From the NCBI GenBank assembly GCA_002320485.1, contig DCKW01000078.1, positions 1-21,115 of the forward strand: DNA of 21,115 nt, written 5' to 3'. This document shows positions 6,421-14,197 of this stretch, piece after piece. Source of the stretch: Micavibrio sp. UBA1664 (GTDB lineage Bacteria; Pseudomonadota; Alphaproteobacteria; Micavibrionales; UBA1664). How positions within the stretch are numbered: position 1 is the stretch's first letter; each line of letters begins with the position of its first letter. The notes beneath the pieces are model-generated. The model saw only the letters and a list, made by a program, of their open reading frames with translations. It had not been told where the DNA came from and made no database searches. The position numbers and the translations under genes were made by a program.

Positions 6421-7899
6421 ATGGCCGCAATTATTCAATTCACAAGCGCACCCGATCATAAAAATGATGGCATGATTTATTCCGTAACGGACGGAAATAT
6501 TAAAGCGTTGAAAAATCAAATTCCTGACGCAGCGTATAAACGTATCGAGACATTGCATAAAAAAGGCGCAGACGGTTTTGACGGCAAACAGGGCAACGTG
6601 TGCAGTTTTTCCATGGATAACGGGTCAGGGTTAACATGGTACGTTTTCTTTGGACTTGCGAAAGACTCAACGGCAGTCGATTTGGAAAAGGCGGGCGGCA
6701 AGCTGTATGCCCATTGTGCCGGATTAAAAATGACGGAGGTTTCATTGGCAGGCATGTCAAACGAACAGGATGGTTTGTCGATTGCCAACGGATTTTATTT
6801 GGGGTCCTATGAATTCAACAAATATAAAACTAAAAATTTGGATAAGCTGAATAAAACCATCACTTTGACCGTTGTTGTAGATGATAAAGCCAAGGCGGAA
6901 AAGAATTTCAAACGTATGAAAACACTCTCTGACGCCGTGTTCATGGCGCGCGATTTTGTCAGCGAACCGCCGAATACTCTGTATCCTGCATCCTATGTCG
7001 ATATGATCAAAAAAACATTGAAAAAAACGGATGTCAAAATTACCGTTTTTGATGAAAAGAAACTTGAAAGAATGGGCGCGGGCGCCTTGTTAGCTGTCGG
7101 CAAAGGATCGGAATGTAAACCCCGCCTTGTGATATTCGAATATGACGGCCGCGTGAAAAAAGACAAGGGTGAAAAGCCTCTGGCCCTTGTCGGAAAAGGC
7201 GTGACCTATGACACGGGCGGGTATTCCCTGAAACCGCGCGATGCCATGTCGACCATGAAAATGGATATGGGCGGATCGGCCGCAGTTGTCGGTGCGATTA
7301 AAGCGTTAGCCGAAAACAAGGTTGAAAAATATGTGGTTGGCGCAATTGCTTTGGCTGAAAACATGATCGCCGCCAACGCTTATCGTGTTGACGATGTTGT
7401 GGTATCATTATCGGGTCAAACGATCGAGGTGATCAATACTGACGCGGAGGGCAGATTGTGTCTGGCTGACGCTTTGACCTATATTCAAAACAAATATGAC
7501 CCGAAAGCGGTTGTTGATGCCGCCACTTTGACAGGGGCGTGTATGGCGGCGCTGGGGCTTGATATGGCAGGTGTGTTTTCAAATGCCAAGTCGCTTGAGA
7601 CATTTTTCTGGGAAAGCGGCAAGGCCACAGGCGATGAATTCTGGCCTCTGCCTGTCAACAAGGATTTTGACAAACAGATCGATTCACCGATTGCCGATAT
7701 GCGGAACCTTGGCCTGACGCCATTTGCGGGTGCGTCCACTGCGGCGGTTTTTCTGCAACGTTTTATCACAAATGATCGTCCGTGGGCGCATCTGGATATC
7801 GCAGGAACCGCTTGGCGCAAGGATGACAGTGCGACCTGTCCGAAAGGCGCATCCGGGTTTGGTGTGCGCGCTTTCTATCACTTGGTCGAAAATTACTAA
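6421..7899 (+). CDS. pepA: Leucyl aminopeptidase PepA (M17 family)
   Basis: Cytoplasmic hexameric aminopeptidase with two metal ions, releasing N-terminal residues in peptide turnover. 492 residues, usual length. All active-site residues are present at a constant offset of 11 from E. coli PepA: metal ligands K259, D264, D282, D341 and E343, and catalytic K271 and R345, the last within the NTDAEGRL signature (339-346). The N-terminal domain (1-160) is poorly conserved, as in the family. AGAAGGA lies 7 bases before the ATG. holC begins 8 bases downstream, an arrangement conserved in many proteobacteria. E. coli PepA also binds DNA; nothing here tests that. Confidence 0.97.
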   Translation: MAAIIQFTSAPDHKNDGMIYSVTDGNIKALKNQIPDAAYKRIETLHKKGADGFDGKQGNVCSFSMDNGSGLTWYVFFGLAKDSTAVDLEKAGGKLYAHCAGLKMTEVSLAGMSNEQDGLSIANGFYLGSYEFNKYKTKNLDKLNKTITLTVVVDDKAKAEKNFKRMKTLSDAVFMARDFVSEPPNTLYPASYVDMIKKTLKKTDVKITVFDEKKLERMGAGALLAVGKGSECKPRLVIFEYDGRVKKDKGEKPLALVGKGVTYDTGGYSLKPRDAMSTMKMDMGGSAAVVGAIKALAENKVEKYVVGAIALAENMIAANAYRVDDVVVSLSGQTIEVINTDAEGRLCLADALTYIQNKYDPKAVVDAATLTGACMAALGLDMAGVFSNAKSLETFFWESGKATGDEFWPLPVNKDFDKQIDSPIADMRNLGLTPFAGASTAAVFLQRFITNDRPWAHLDIAGTAWRKDDSATCPKGASGFGVRAFYHLVENY

Positions 7900-7907
7900 G
7901 GGGCGTT

Positions 7908-8354
7908 ATGGCGGATATCCGGTTTTACCATATGGAACAATCAACGCTGGATCAGGCGTTGCCGTCCATTGCCCTCAAGGCGTGGCAGTCAGGTAAAAAT
8001 GTGCTTATTCGCGTGCCGGATAAGCAGGAGGCCTCGCGGCTCAATGACCTGTTATGGACGTTTCATCCGAACGTATTTTTGCCGCATGGCGCGGACGGTG
8101 ATAAACATCCGGAGCGGCAACCCGTGTTTTTGAGCGCAAATGATGAGAATGTGAACGGAGCGGAAATCCTGATTTTAACGCACGGATGCGTGATGGAGGA
8201 TGTTGCGTCGTTTGCAATGGTGTGTGAAATGCTGGACGGACGGGTGGAGCCTCAGGTCAAGGATGCACGCTCCCGCTGGAAAATCTATAAAGAAGCGGGG
8301 CACGACCTGACCTACTGGCAGCAGGATGAAAACGGTAAATGGGCAAAAAAATAG
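7908..8354 (+). CDS. holC: DNA polymerase III chi subunit HolC
   Basis: Accessory subunit of the replicative polymerase clamp loader; in the family it contacts single-strand-binding protein. 148 residues against 147 in E. coli. Recognisable parts are the start IRFYHMEQSTLDQALPSIALKAW (4-26), the LIRVPD strand (33-38), LNDLLWTFHPNVFLPHG (45-61), and the C-terminal RWKIYKEAGHDLTYWQQ region (122-138). The order pepA-holC supports the call. AAGGGG precedes the ATG. No holD-like gene lies nearby, as expected in alphaproteobacteria. Confidence 0.93.
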   Translation: MADIRFYHMEQSTLDQALPSIALKAWQSGKNVLIRVPDKQEASRLNDLLWTFHPNVFLPHGADGDKHPERQPVFLSANDENVNGAEILILTHGCVMEDVASFAMVCEMLDGRVEPQVKDARSRWKIYKEAGHDLTYWQQDENGKWAKK

Positions 8355-8374
8355 GAATCGGATAGTTTGAAACA

Positions 8375-9031
8375 ATGACTCACATAAAAATTGCACCATC
8401 GATGTTATCTTGCGACTTTTCCAATCTGGAAAAGGAATTAAAGGCGATTGATGCCGCCGGGGCCGATTATATTCATCTGGATGTCATGGACGGGCATTAC
8501 GTGCCGAATATTACATTCGGCCCGCCCGTTATCAAAGCGATGCGTCCGCACACTGATAAGATATTTGACGTGCATTTGATGATTAATCCCGCCGCGCCTT
8601 ATATAGAGGCCTTTGCCGAGGCGGGGGCGGATATAATAACCATCCATGCCGAAGCCGACGACCATACGCATCGGGTTTTACAGCAAATCAAGGCGACCGG
8701 AAAGAAGGCTGGCATTGCGCTTAATCCCGCAACGCCGACTGATGTGCTTGACCATATTATGGATCTTGTCGATCTGGTGTTGGTAATGACGGTTAATCCG
8801 GGTTTTGGCGGGCAGAGCTATATCGCGCTGGACAATAAAATCGCCGATGTATGCGCACGCATTGATGCAACAGGCCGCGATATCGATTTACAAGTCGATG
8901 GCGGCATTACCGATGAAACCGCACGTATGGTGAAACAGGCAGGTGCGAATGTTCTCGTCGCCGGAACATATGTTTTTAAAGATGGCACAAAATATTATTC
9001 GGATAAAATTTCATCCTTAAGGAAACAGTAA
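8375..9031 (+). CDS. rpe: Ribulose-phosphate 3-epimerase
   Basis: Interconverts D-ribulose 5-phosphate and D-xylulose 5-phosphate in the pentose phosphate pathway. 218 residues forming a TIM barrel. Metal and catalytic residues are visible: H34 and D36 in IHLDVMDGHYVPN, H67 in DVHLMI, and D175 in LQVDGGI; the phosphate loop NPGFGGQSY lies at about 140-148. It follows holC after 20 bases with a weak ribosome site, and its stop shares one base with the next start (TAATG at 9029-9033), so the four genes from pepA on are probably one transcript. No anomalies. Confidence 0.97.
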   Translation: MTHIKIAPSMLSCDFSNLEKELKAIDAAGADYIHLDVMDGHYVPNITFGPPVIKAMRPHTDKIFDVHLMINPAAPYIEAFAEAGADIITIHAEADDHTHRVLQQIKATGKKAGIALNPATPTDVLDHIMDLVDLVLVMTVNPGFGGQSYIALDNKIADVCARIDATGRDIDLQVDGGITDETARMVKQAGANVLVAGTYVFKDGTKYYSDKISSLRKQ

Positions 9032-10632
9032 TGGCAACGCAATGGCTCAAAAATCTGAGTCACAAGGCGGCGCATGTCAAAATGCTCAATCCCGTCTATA
9101 ATGCGTCTTTGGGTAAACCGGATGATTTGCTGAACTTCGATCATTTTCCGCATGATTTATTCCCCGGGGATGCGGGACGCGGACGATGGGCGGCATCAGG
9201 TCAACTGGATATTCACGGTCACAGGATTACGCTGGATATGCAAAGCTGGCTGATCGGCGGTTATGAACAGGAAACCGTTTTCTTTGAAAAACTGCATGCT
9301 TTCGATTTTCTTAGTGAATTAAAAGCGTTGGGCGGCGATGTCGGCCGCAAGGCCGCGCGCGACATTACTCAACGATGGCTGGACCATTTTCAAAATTATC
9401 ATCATATCGTATGGGCGCCTGACCTGACCGCACAAAGGCTCGTGAACTGGCTCATCATCTATCCTTATGCTTATTCGGCGGCAAATGACGAATTTCTGGA
9501 ACAATTACATACAAGTTTTTACAGACAGTATAAACACCTCGTCCATATTCTGGTCTCGAAAGGGGATATGAATCCTTTTGATAGATACAGCCTATTATGG
9601 GCATTGGTTATCGTCCAATGTCATTGTCCCGACTTGTACGATCAGGTCGCGTTAGCCACGCATTTGCAATTATTGAAAGGTGTGATGGATGAACTGTCGT
9701 TGAAAGATGGCGGATTAATAGAGCGCAATCCGCAAAATCTTGTGCAAATGGGTAAATCTCTTATCCAACTGCGGCGCAGTCTTGCCCAGTCTGATCAGTC
9801 GATCCCGCCATGGCTGCCCCGAACAATAGAAACAATGGCTCGTTTAATTAACAGTATGATTCATTGTGATAAGGATTTCCCGCTATTTCAGGGCGCCTAT
9901 CTTCCTAATAAATCTGATATCGACGGTGTATTAAAACAATCCGATACGCGTTTACGCCGTAATAATATCTGCTATGCCGATTACGGATACACCGCCATTC
10001 GCAACGCGCGTACATCGGTAATAATCGATCATGGGGATAAGGGCATGCATGTGGCCCCGCTGTCATTTGAAATGACGTACGGCCCCCACCGTATGATCGT
10101 CAGTTGTGGAACGCACTTAACCGATTCCCAATGGCAGGATGGGTTATCACTCATGGCAGCCCATTCGTGTTTGATGATTGATGATACGGAGGCACGACAA
10201 TCCTTATTAAATTGTCGTGCCAGCCTTGAAAATGTAAACGGTGCGGTTTTATTCTGCGGATCCCACGAAGGATATAGCGCAGGATATGGCTTGACCCATA
10301 CGAGACGATTATATCTGGACAGCGATGGCGAAGATTTTCGCGGGGAGGAATTGCTGACCCGGAATGTGGCCCTCAAACCAATACCGGTAACAGTAAGATT
10401 TCATTTGCATCCCTCGGTCAAGGCGTCGCTGGTAGAAAATAAAACAGCCGTATTATTGCGTTTGCCCGGGGGATCGGGATGGGGTTTCAAAATGCACGGC
10501 GGTGATGTCACTTTGGAGGAAAGTGTGCATTGCCACGATGGATTTAGCATACGTAAAACAAACCAGATCGTTATTCGTACAGTGATGGATGATTTAAGTC
10601 TGCAATTAAAATGGGCCATTAAACGGCAATAA
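9031..10632 (+). CDS. Heparinase II/III family protein
   Basis: 533 residues, with an alpha/alpha-toroid-like N-terminal half (about 60-300, including HHIVWAPDLTAQRLVNWLIIYPY) and a beta-sandwich C-terminal half (about 300-533, including CYADYGYTAIRNARTSVIIDHG) as in the heparinase II/III fold. In alphaproteobacteria such genes sit beside rpe or rsmB and upstream of purH, and their true substrate is unknown; heparin is unlikely. I see no signal peptide or membrane helix, although polysaccharide lyases usually act outside the cytoplasm. AAGGAA lies 6 bases before the ATG, and the start overlaps the rpe stop by one base. No purH follows. Confidence 0.85.
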   Translation: MATQWLKNLSHKAAHVKMLNPVYNASLGKPDDLLNFDHFPHDLFPGDAGRGRWAASGQLDIHGHRITLDMQSWLIGGYEQETVFFEKLHAFDFLSELKALGGDVGRKAARDITQRWLDHFQNYHHIVWAPDLTAQRLVNWLIIYPYAYSAANDEFLEQLHTSFYRQYKHLVHILVSKGDMNPFDRYSLLWALVIVQCHCPDLYDQVALATHLQLLKGVMDELSLKDGGLIERNPQNLVQMGKSLIQLRRSLAQSDQSIPPWLPRTIETMARLINSMIHCDKDFPLFQGAYLPNKSDIDGVLKQSDTRLRRNNICYADYGYTAIRNARTSVIIDHGDKGMHVAPLSFEMTYGPHRMIVSCGTHLTDSQWQDGLSLMAAHSCLMIDDTEARQSLLNCRASLENVNGAVLFCGSHEGYSAGYGLTHTRRLYLDSDGEDFRGEELLTRNVALKPIPVTVRFHLHPSVKASLVENKTAVLLRLPGGSGWGFKMHGGDVTLEESVHCHDGFSIRKTNQIVIRTVMDDLSLQLKWAIKRQ

Positions 10633-10641
10633 TGAAAGAGG

Positions 10642-10661
10642 TTGCATACCTATTTATGCAA
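10642..10661. repeat. Short inverted repeat after the heparinase gene
   Basis: TTGCATA (10642-10648) and TATGCAA (10655-10661) are exact reverse complements with a 6-base loop. It begins 9 bases after the heparinase stop and is followed by TCTTTCC. The stem is too A+T-rich and the T run too short for a convincing terminator. It could be a weak one, or an operator for the next gene. Confidence 0.35.
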
Positions 10662-10709
10662 TCTTTCCATTCATTGTATTCAGTATCATAGTGAGGTTAA
10701 AGGCTTCTT

Positions 10710-11054
10710 ATGAATATATCGCAAATCAAAAACTATCCTGATACCGATCAAAAATCCCCGTCTGTAACAATAGGGAAAATCAATGATATTTATGCACATC
10801 TTAACTATGCAGATATTTGCATTGCTTGCGGAACGACGGATCATATTACCGTAATGATTGATGAAATGACGGATATTGCACAGTTTCTTCCTGATAATTC
10901 AGTTATAGATATCCTGTCATCAATAAAAAATATATTAAGCGACAATACGGTTAATATGGCTTCCGTTCATAATCAAGGCCGCATTGTTAACTTGCTTGAC
11001 GCTTTGAGAAGCGCACTTTATTCGATGGTGCAAACGGTCGAAGCCGAAGCGTAA
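10710..11054 (+). CDS. Uncharacterised 114-residue protein
   Basis: I do not recognise it. AAAGG lies 6 bases before the ATG at 10710, a good ribosome site. The protein appears soluble: a polar N-terminus (1-20), a short hydrophobic stretch (29-41) containing C37 and C40 in the sequence CIACG, then helical segments (58-76 and 88-108). The CxxC pair might bind a metal or form a disulfide, but no second pair is present for a zinc knuckle. The DNA is distinctly A+T-rich compared with the heparinase gene and secE-nusG on either side, so it may be a late insertion. It is separated from secE by that operon's own promoter. Confidence 0.65.
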   Translation: MNISQIKNYPDTDQKSPSVTIGKINDIYAHLNYADICIACGTTDHITVMIDEMTDIAQFLPDNSVIDILSSIKNILSDNTVNMASVHNQGRIVNLLDALRSALYSMVQTVEAEA

Positions 11055-11063
11055 AAAATACAC

Positions 11064-11092
11064 TTGTTCTTTGCCCGATATTTGCTTATAAC
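11064..11092 (+). promoter_or_regulatory. Promoter of secE-nusG
   Basis: TTGTTC (11064-11069) and TATAAC (11087-11092) lie exactly 17 bases apart. Transcription would begin near 11099, giving a leader of about 79 bases. The leader contains four GATAA words (starting at 11111, 11121, 11139 and 11156) but no obvious hairpin. Confidence 0.6.
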
Positions 11093-11177
11093 GATGATAT
11101 CCCCCAAACAGATAATCATTGATAAAACGGCCACGGCCGATAACGGGTAATCGGGGATAAACAAGGAATTTTAGGAT

Positions 11178-11381
11178 ATGGCACAGGCAGCAAATAAAAA
11201 AACAAACCCAATCGCATTTACAAAACAGGTGAAGGCCGAGGCGAAAAAGGTGACATGGCCGACACGCAAAGAAACGATCTTGTCGACCATCATGGTCTTT
11301 ATCATGGTTGTTATGGCCTCCATATTTTTGTTTTTAACGGATCAGGTTGTGGCCACAATCATCCGCTGGATTTTAGGATAG
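11178..11381 (+). CDS. secE: Protein translocase subunit SecE
   Basis: Essential clamp of the SecYEG channel in the inner membrane. 67 residues, the short single-helix form normal outside enterics. The amphipathic surface helix FTKQVKAEAKKVTWPTRKET (14-33) with the conserved KKVTWPTRKE block is followed by one membrane helix at about 36-57. The usual neighbour nusG follows after 26 bases. An 8-T run (11385-11392) lies between the two but has no preceding hairpin, so both genes are probably on one mRNA. Confidence 0.95.
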   Translation: MAQAANKKTNPIAFTKQVKAEAKKVTWPTRKETILSTIMVFIMVVMASIFLFLTDQVVATIIRWILG

Positions 11382-11407
11382 TTATTTTTTTTAGGAGCTA
11401 ATATATT

Positions 11408-11938
11408 ATGACCGCACGCTGGTACGTTATTCACGTTTATTCAGGGTTTGAACAGAAAATCGCAACCTCGATTCGCGAGCAGGCCGAGAAAAAGGGCCTT
11501 GCCGCCGATATTGAGGAAATCCTTGTCCCGACGGAAGAGGTTGTCGAGGTTAAACGCGGTCAACGCGTCAACAGTGAACGCAAGGTCTTTCCGGGTTACG
11601 TTCTGGTGAAAATGGAAATGTCTGATGCCGCATGGCATCTGATTAAGGATACGGACAAAGTGACAGGATTTTTGGGTGGCGGAAAACGCCCTGTGCCGAT
11701 CTCTCAAAGAGAGGCCGAGGCGATGATGAAACAGATCGAAGAAGGCGTTGATTCACCACGCTCCGCAATTGCATTTGACATCGGGGAAGAGCTTCGTGTT
11801 ATTGACGGGCCGTTTGCATCCTTTAACGGTATTGTAGAGGAAATCGACGAAGGTAAACAGAAATTAAAAGTTTCTGTGTCGATCTTTGGTCGCGCCACGC
11901 CGGTTGAACTGGATTACGGACAGGTTGAAAAGGCTTGA
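11408..11938 (+). CDS. nusG: Transcription termination/antitermination protein NusG
   Basis: Elongation factor that binds RNA polymerase through its NGN domain and Rho or ribosomal protein S10 through its KOW domain. 176 residues, normal length. The NGN domain spans about 1-110, with WYVIHVYSGFEQKI (4-17) and FPGYVLVKMEM (55-65). KOW is at about 122-176, with GEELRVIDGPFASFNGIVEEID. AGGAG is 10 bases before the ATG. A strong hairpin terminator begins 24 bases after the stop, so the usual continuation into rplK-rplA-rplJ-rplL-rpoB is absent. Confidence 0.97.
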   Translation: MTARWYVIHVYSGFEQKIATSIREQAEKKGLAADIEEILVPTEEVVEVKRGQRVNSERKVFPGYVLVKMEMSDAAWHLIKDTDKVTGFLGGGKRPVPISQREAEAMMKQIEEGVDSPRSAIAFDIGEELRVIDGPFASFNGIVEEIDEGKQKLKVSVSIFGRATPVELDYGQVEKA

Positions 11939-11961
11939 TTTCCTTATTTTATCGAAAAAAT

Positions 11962-11987
11962 AAACCCGCCTCATGTGCGGGTTTTTT
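11962..11987. terminator. Bidirectional Rho-independent terminator after nusG
   Basis: AAACCCGC (11962-11969) pairs with GCGGGTTT (11977-11984) across a 7-base loop. The T run continues to 11987 on the plus strand. On the minus strand the same stem is followed by an A and six Ts (11960-11955). It therefore serves both nusG and the convergent gene that ends at 11989. Confidence 0.85.
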
Positions 11988-11988
11988 G

Positions 11989-12375
11989 CTATTGTGACGG
12001 CGGAATATTTTTTATAGCGACACATTGGGTGTCTTCGATGGCTTTCATAATATCAGGTTGGTTCGATAAATCGAATTGGCGTAAATATTTTTCTGGTTTG
12101 GTATAGGGTAATTCCACATCCCTGAAATCCGCACATTGTTCCGGCTTTGATGAGGCTGTGTATACGGTGAAAATATCGGCTTTCTGATCTACACCCATAT
12201 TGGCGAAATTACGGACATTAATGGTGAAATTACTTGGTTCGGAATTAACGACCTCTGCCTTGATTGGTTGGAACCGATTGGTGTCAACCATGGCAATTTG
12301 TTCCTGTGCAGATGCAGAAGGGGTGAAAGTAATGGCTATCAAGCCGAGTGTCAGTGTGAATAAAGATGATTTCAT
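11989..12375 (-). CDS. Small exported protein, unknown
   Basis: 128 residues from the ATG at 12375, which has AGGA 9 bases upstream; a TTG at 12390 would overlap that ribosome site and is less likely. The N-terminus is a textbook Sec signal peptide: K2, hydrophobic core LFTLTLGLIAITF, then SASAQ with probable cleavage after residue 23 or 24. The mature part is about 105 residues, polar, with two cysteines (in PEQCADF and DTQCVAI) that could form one disulfide in the periplasm. I recognise no family. It ends directly at the shared terminator and appears to be a single-gene unit between nusG and the tRNA. Confidence 0.7.
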   Translation of the reverse strand: MKSSLFTLTLGLIAITFTPSASAQEQIAMVDTNRFQPIKAEVVNSEPSNFTINVRNFANMGVDQKADIFTVYTASSKPEQCADFRDVELPYTKPEKYLRQFDLSNQPDIMKAIEDTQCVAIKNIPPSQ

Positions 12376-12443
12376 ATATATGTTCCTCAATATTAAAATT
12401 TCAAATGATAAACGGCGGAGGATAGTAACGGGTTCCCATAAAC

Positions 12444-12463
12444 TTGGCGCATCCGGTGGGATT
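12444..12463. repeat. Copy of the tRNA-Arg 3' end (att-like direct repeat)
   Basis: These 20 bases are identical and in the same orientation to 12556-12575, which cover the CCA end, the 3' acceptor strand and the start of the T arm of the tRNA-Arg gene. The offset is 112 bases. Beyond 12463 the similarity stops. The copy lies downstream of the tRNA 3' end, where integrative elements leave their second att site. The DNA between the copies (12464-12555) holds no gene and is G+C-rich on its left half. Confidence 0.65.
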
Positions 12464-12556
12464 GGCTCGGGTTTCCCTTCGCCGCGCCTGCGCTTTGCTT
12501 GTCGTCGAACGCTTATTTAAATGTGGGTTCTTCTCCGCACGTATCCGCCAATCAAT

Positions 12557-12633
<77 letters not shown>

Positions 12634-12662
12634 GTAAGGCCATTAATACCCGACAAACAAAC

Positions 12663-12685
12663 AAGGCGCAAGAATTTTGCGCCTT
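12663..12685 (-). terminator. Terminator downstream of the CBS-domain gene
   Basis: AAGGCGCAA (12663-12671) and TTGCGCCTT (12677-12685) pair over a 5-base loop. On the minus strand the stem is followed by TGTTTGTTTG, a moderately T-rich tail. It starts 25 bases after the CBS gene stop and separates that gene from the tRNA. Confidence 0.65.
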
Positions 12686-12709
12686 TGTTCGTTCATATAC
12701 GAGATAAAA

Positions 12710-13150
12710 TCATGCAGCCTTTTTCGTACCGCACCCACAGCCTTGTGTAATTTGCTGTTCGGCCTTACCGACCGTTTCATGTTTGGATGTTTGTGCCAAA
12801 TCCCCAAAGGACAAGATGCCGACCAAACGTTTATCACGATTCACAACCGGCATACGGCGGATTTGCAGATCGGCCATATTGTCACAAACTTCCTGCGTCG
12901 ATTGATCGTCATAGCAATAATAGGTTTTGGGGGACATAACTTCACGTACATTTGTGGTTGGACCCTTGTTTTCGGCAAGTGCGCGAATAACGATATCGCG
13001 GTCCGTAATCATGCCGATCATACGATCGTTCTCGGTAACGGGCAGAAACCCTAAATCATTATCACGCATGATGCATGCCGCCTCTTGCAGTTTGGTTTCA
13101 GGTGAAACCCATTTACAATCCTTACTCATACAATCACTAATTTTTGTCAT
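12710..13150 (-). CDS. Two-CBS-domain protein
   Basis: Stand-alone CBS pair of 146 residues, probably sensing an adenine nucleotide (AMP, ATP, NADH or S-adenosylmethionine in relatives). CBS1 covers about 5-62 (DNDLGFLPVTENDRMIGMITDRDI) and CBS2 about 70-125 (QIRRMPVVNRDKRLVGILSFGDLA). I start at ATG 13150 because AAAGGAGA lies 7 bases upstream; a longer frame to 13198 adds 16 residues before it. The tail ends in GCGCGTKKAA, with two cysteines two residues apart, an unusual extension. It resembles the small cytoplasmic CBS proteins common in alphaproteobacteria, whose targets are unknown. It follows the ABC ATPase after 72 bases and ends in a terminator. Confidence 0.9.
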   Translation of the reverse strand: MTKISDCMSKDCKWVSPETKLQEAACIMRDNDLGFLPVTENDRMIGMITDRDIVIRALAENKGPTTNVREVMSPKTYYCYDDQSTQEVCDNMADLQIRRMPVVNRDKRLVGILSFGDLAQTSKHETVGKAEQQITQGCGCGTKKAA

Positions 13151-13222
13151 CTCAAATCTCCTTTCATGAGTGCATATAATTGAACTATGCGCATTCAAAG
13201 CAGAGTAAAGGGCTAAAATAAC

Positions 13223-14149
13223 CTAGCTACGTTTGGTCAGTTGCAGGAACACATCCTCAAGATCGCTGTGATCGGTTATGATATCGGAAATGCCGTACTC
13301 TGTTTTTTGGATGGCGTTAATCATGCTACCGACACTGGTATCGGCAGGGCGATAAGTTATTACAAGACGGCGGTTGCCCTCAATGCGTGCGGTAAATCCT
13401 GACAATGCCTCGGGAATGGATGTAATTTCACGGTCAAGGCGGAAAGTGATTTCCTTGCCCTCGATACGGGCCAGCAGATCATCCTTATCCTCGTCGGCAA
13501 TGACATTACCATGATTAATAATAGCGATACGGTCGCACATGGATTCCGCTTCCTCCAGATAATGTGTGGTGAGCAGGATGGTTTTACCCTCTTTGTTCAA
13601 CAGTTTTACATTATCCCATAATTGCTGGCGCAATTCGATATCCACCCCCGCGGTCGGTTCATCCAATACAAGGATTTCAGGGTCATGCACCATGGCCTTT
13701 GCCACCATTAGGCGGCGGCGCATCCCGCCCGATAGGGAACGTGCCGTTGCATCGGCCTTATCGGCCAAACCAAGCATATCGAGAATTTCCATCGTGCGGC
13801 GGTCTTTTTTGGCGATCCCGTACATGCCAGCTTGAAGTTCAAGCACATTACGCGGCGAAAAGAAGGGGTCAAACGTGATTTCCTGCGGCACAATGCCGAT
13901 TGATTTTTTGGCCGAACGCGGCATTTCGTCAATGTCATAACCGTTCAGTTTTACACTGCCTGATGTTTTGACTACCAACCCTGCCATAATGTTTATGGCG
14001 GTTGATTTTCCCGCACCATTGGGGCCGAGAAGGGCAAACATTGAACCTTTCGGAATGTTTAGATTGATGGAATCGAGCGCCAGTTTCGGCTCTGATTTCT
14101 TGGTCCCTTTATAAATTTTTTTGAGGTCTTTGATTTCGATCGCATTCAT
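13223..14149 (-). CDS. ABC-2-type transporter ATP-binding protein, YadG-like
   Basis: ATPase subunit of an exporter. 308 residues from ATG 14149, the same length as E. coli YadG; an ATG at 14173 would add 8 residues, and neither has a good ribosome site. Walker A GPNGAGKST (42-50), Q89 (VPQE), signature LSGGM (139-143), Walker B ILVLDE (159-164) and switch H196 (TTHYLEE) are all intact, so it should be active. The block PTAGVDIELRQQLW also matches YadG closely. The C-terminal 80 residues are variable. The partner permease, usually the next gene, is missing; the gene downstream encodes a CBS protein. The substrate is unknown. It follows sua5 closely and probably shares its mRNA. Confidence 0.9.
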   Translation of the reverse strand: MNAIEIKDLKKIYKGTKKSEPKLALDSINLNIPKGSMFALLGPNGAGKSTAINIMAGLVVKTSGSVKLNGYDIDEMPRSAKKSIGIVPQEITFDPFFSPRNVLELQAGMYGIAKKDRRTMEILDMLGLADKADATARSLSGGMRRRLMVAKAMVHDPEILVLDEPTAGVDIELRQQLWDNVKLLNKEGKTILLTTHYLEEAESMCDRIAIINHGNVIADEDKDDLLARIEGKEITFRLDREITSIPEALSGFTARIEGNRRLVITYRPADTSVGSMINAIQKTEYGISDIITDHSDLEDVFLQLTKRS

Positions 14150-14197
14150 GGGGAAAGATATAGCCTGTCGCATACGCTTTGTCCATGCGGCGGCAAT

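Noticed and set aside
11385..11392. Eight-T run between secE and nusG, as a possible terminator.
   Set aside because: No stable hairpin precedes it, and the nusG ribosome site follows at once.
13151..13222. TTGAA/TTCAA dyad upstream of the CBS gene, as a possible operator.
   Set aside because: The arms are only 5 bases with a 9-base gap and there is no well-spaced promoter around them; too weak to list.
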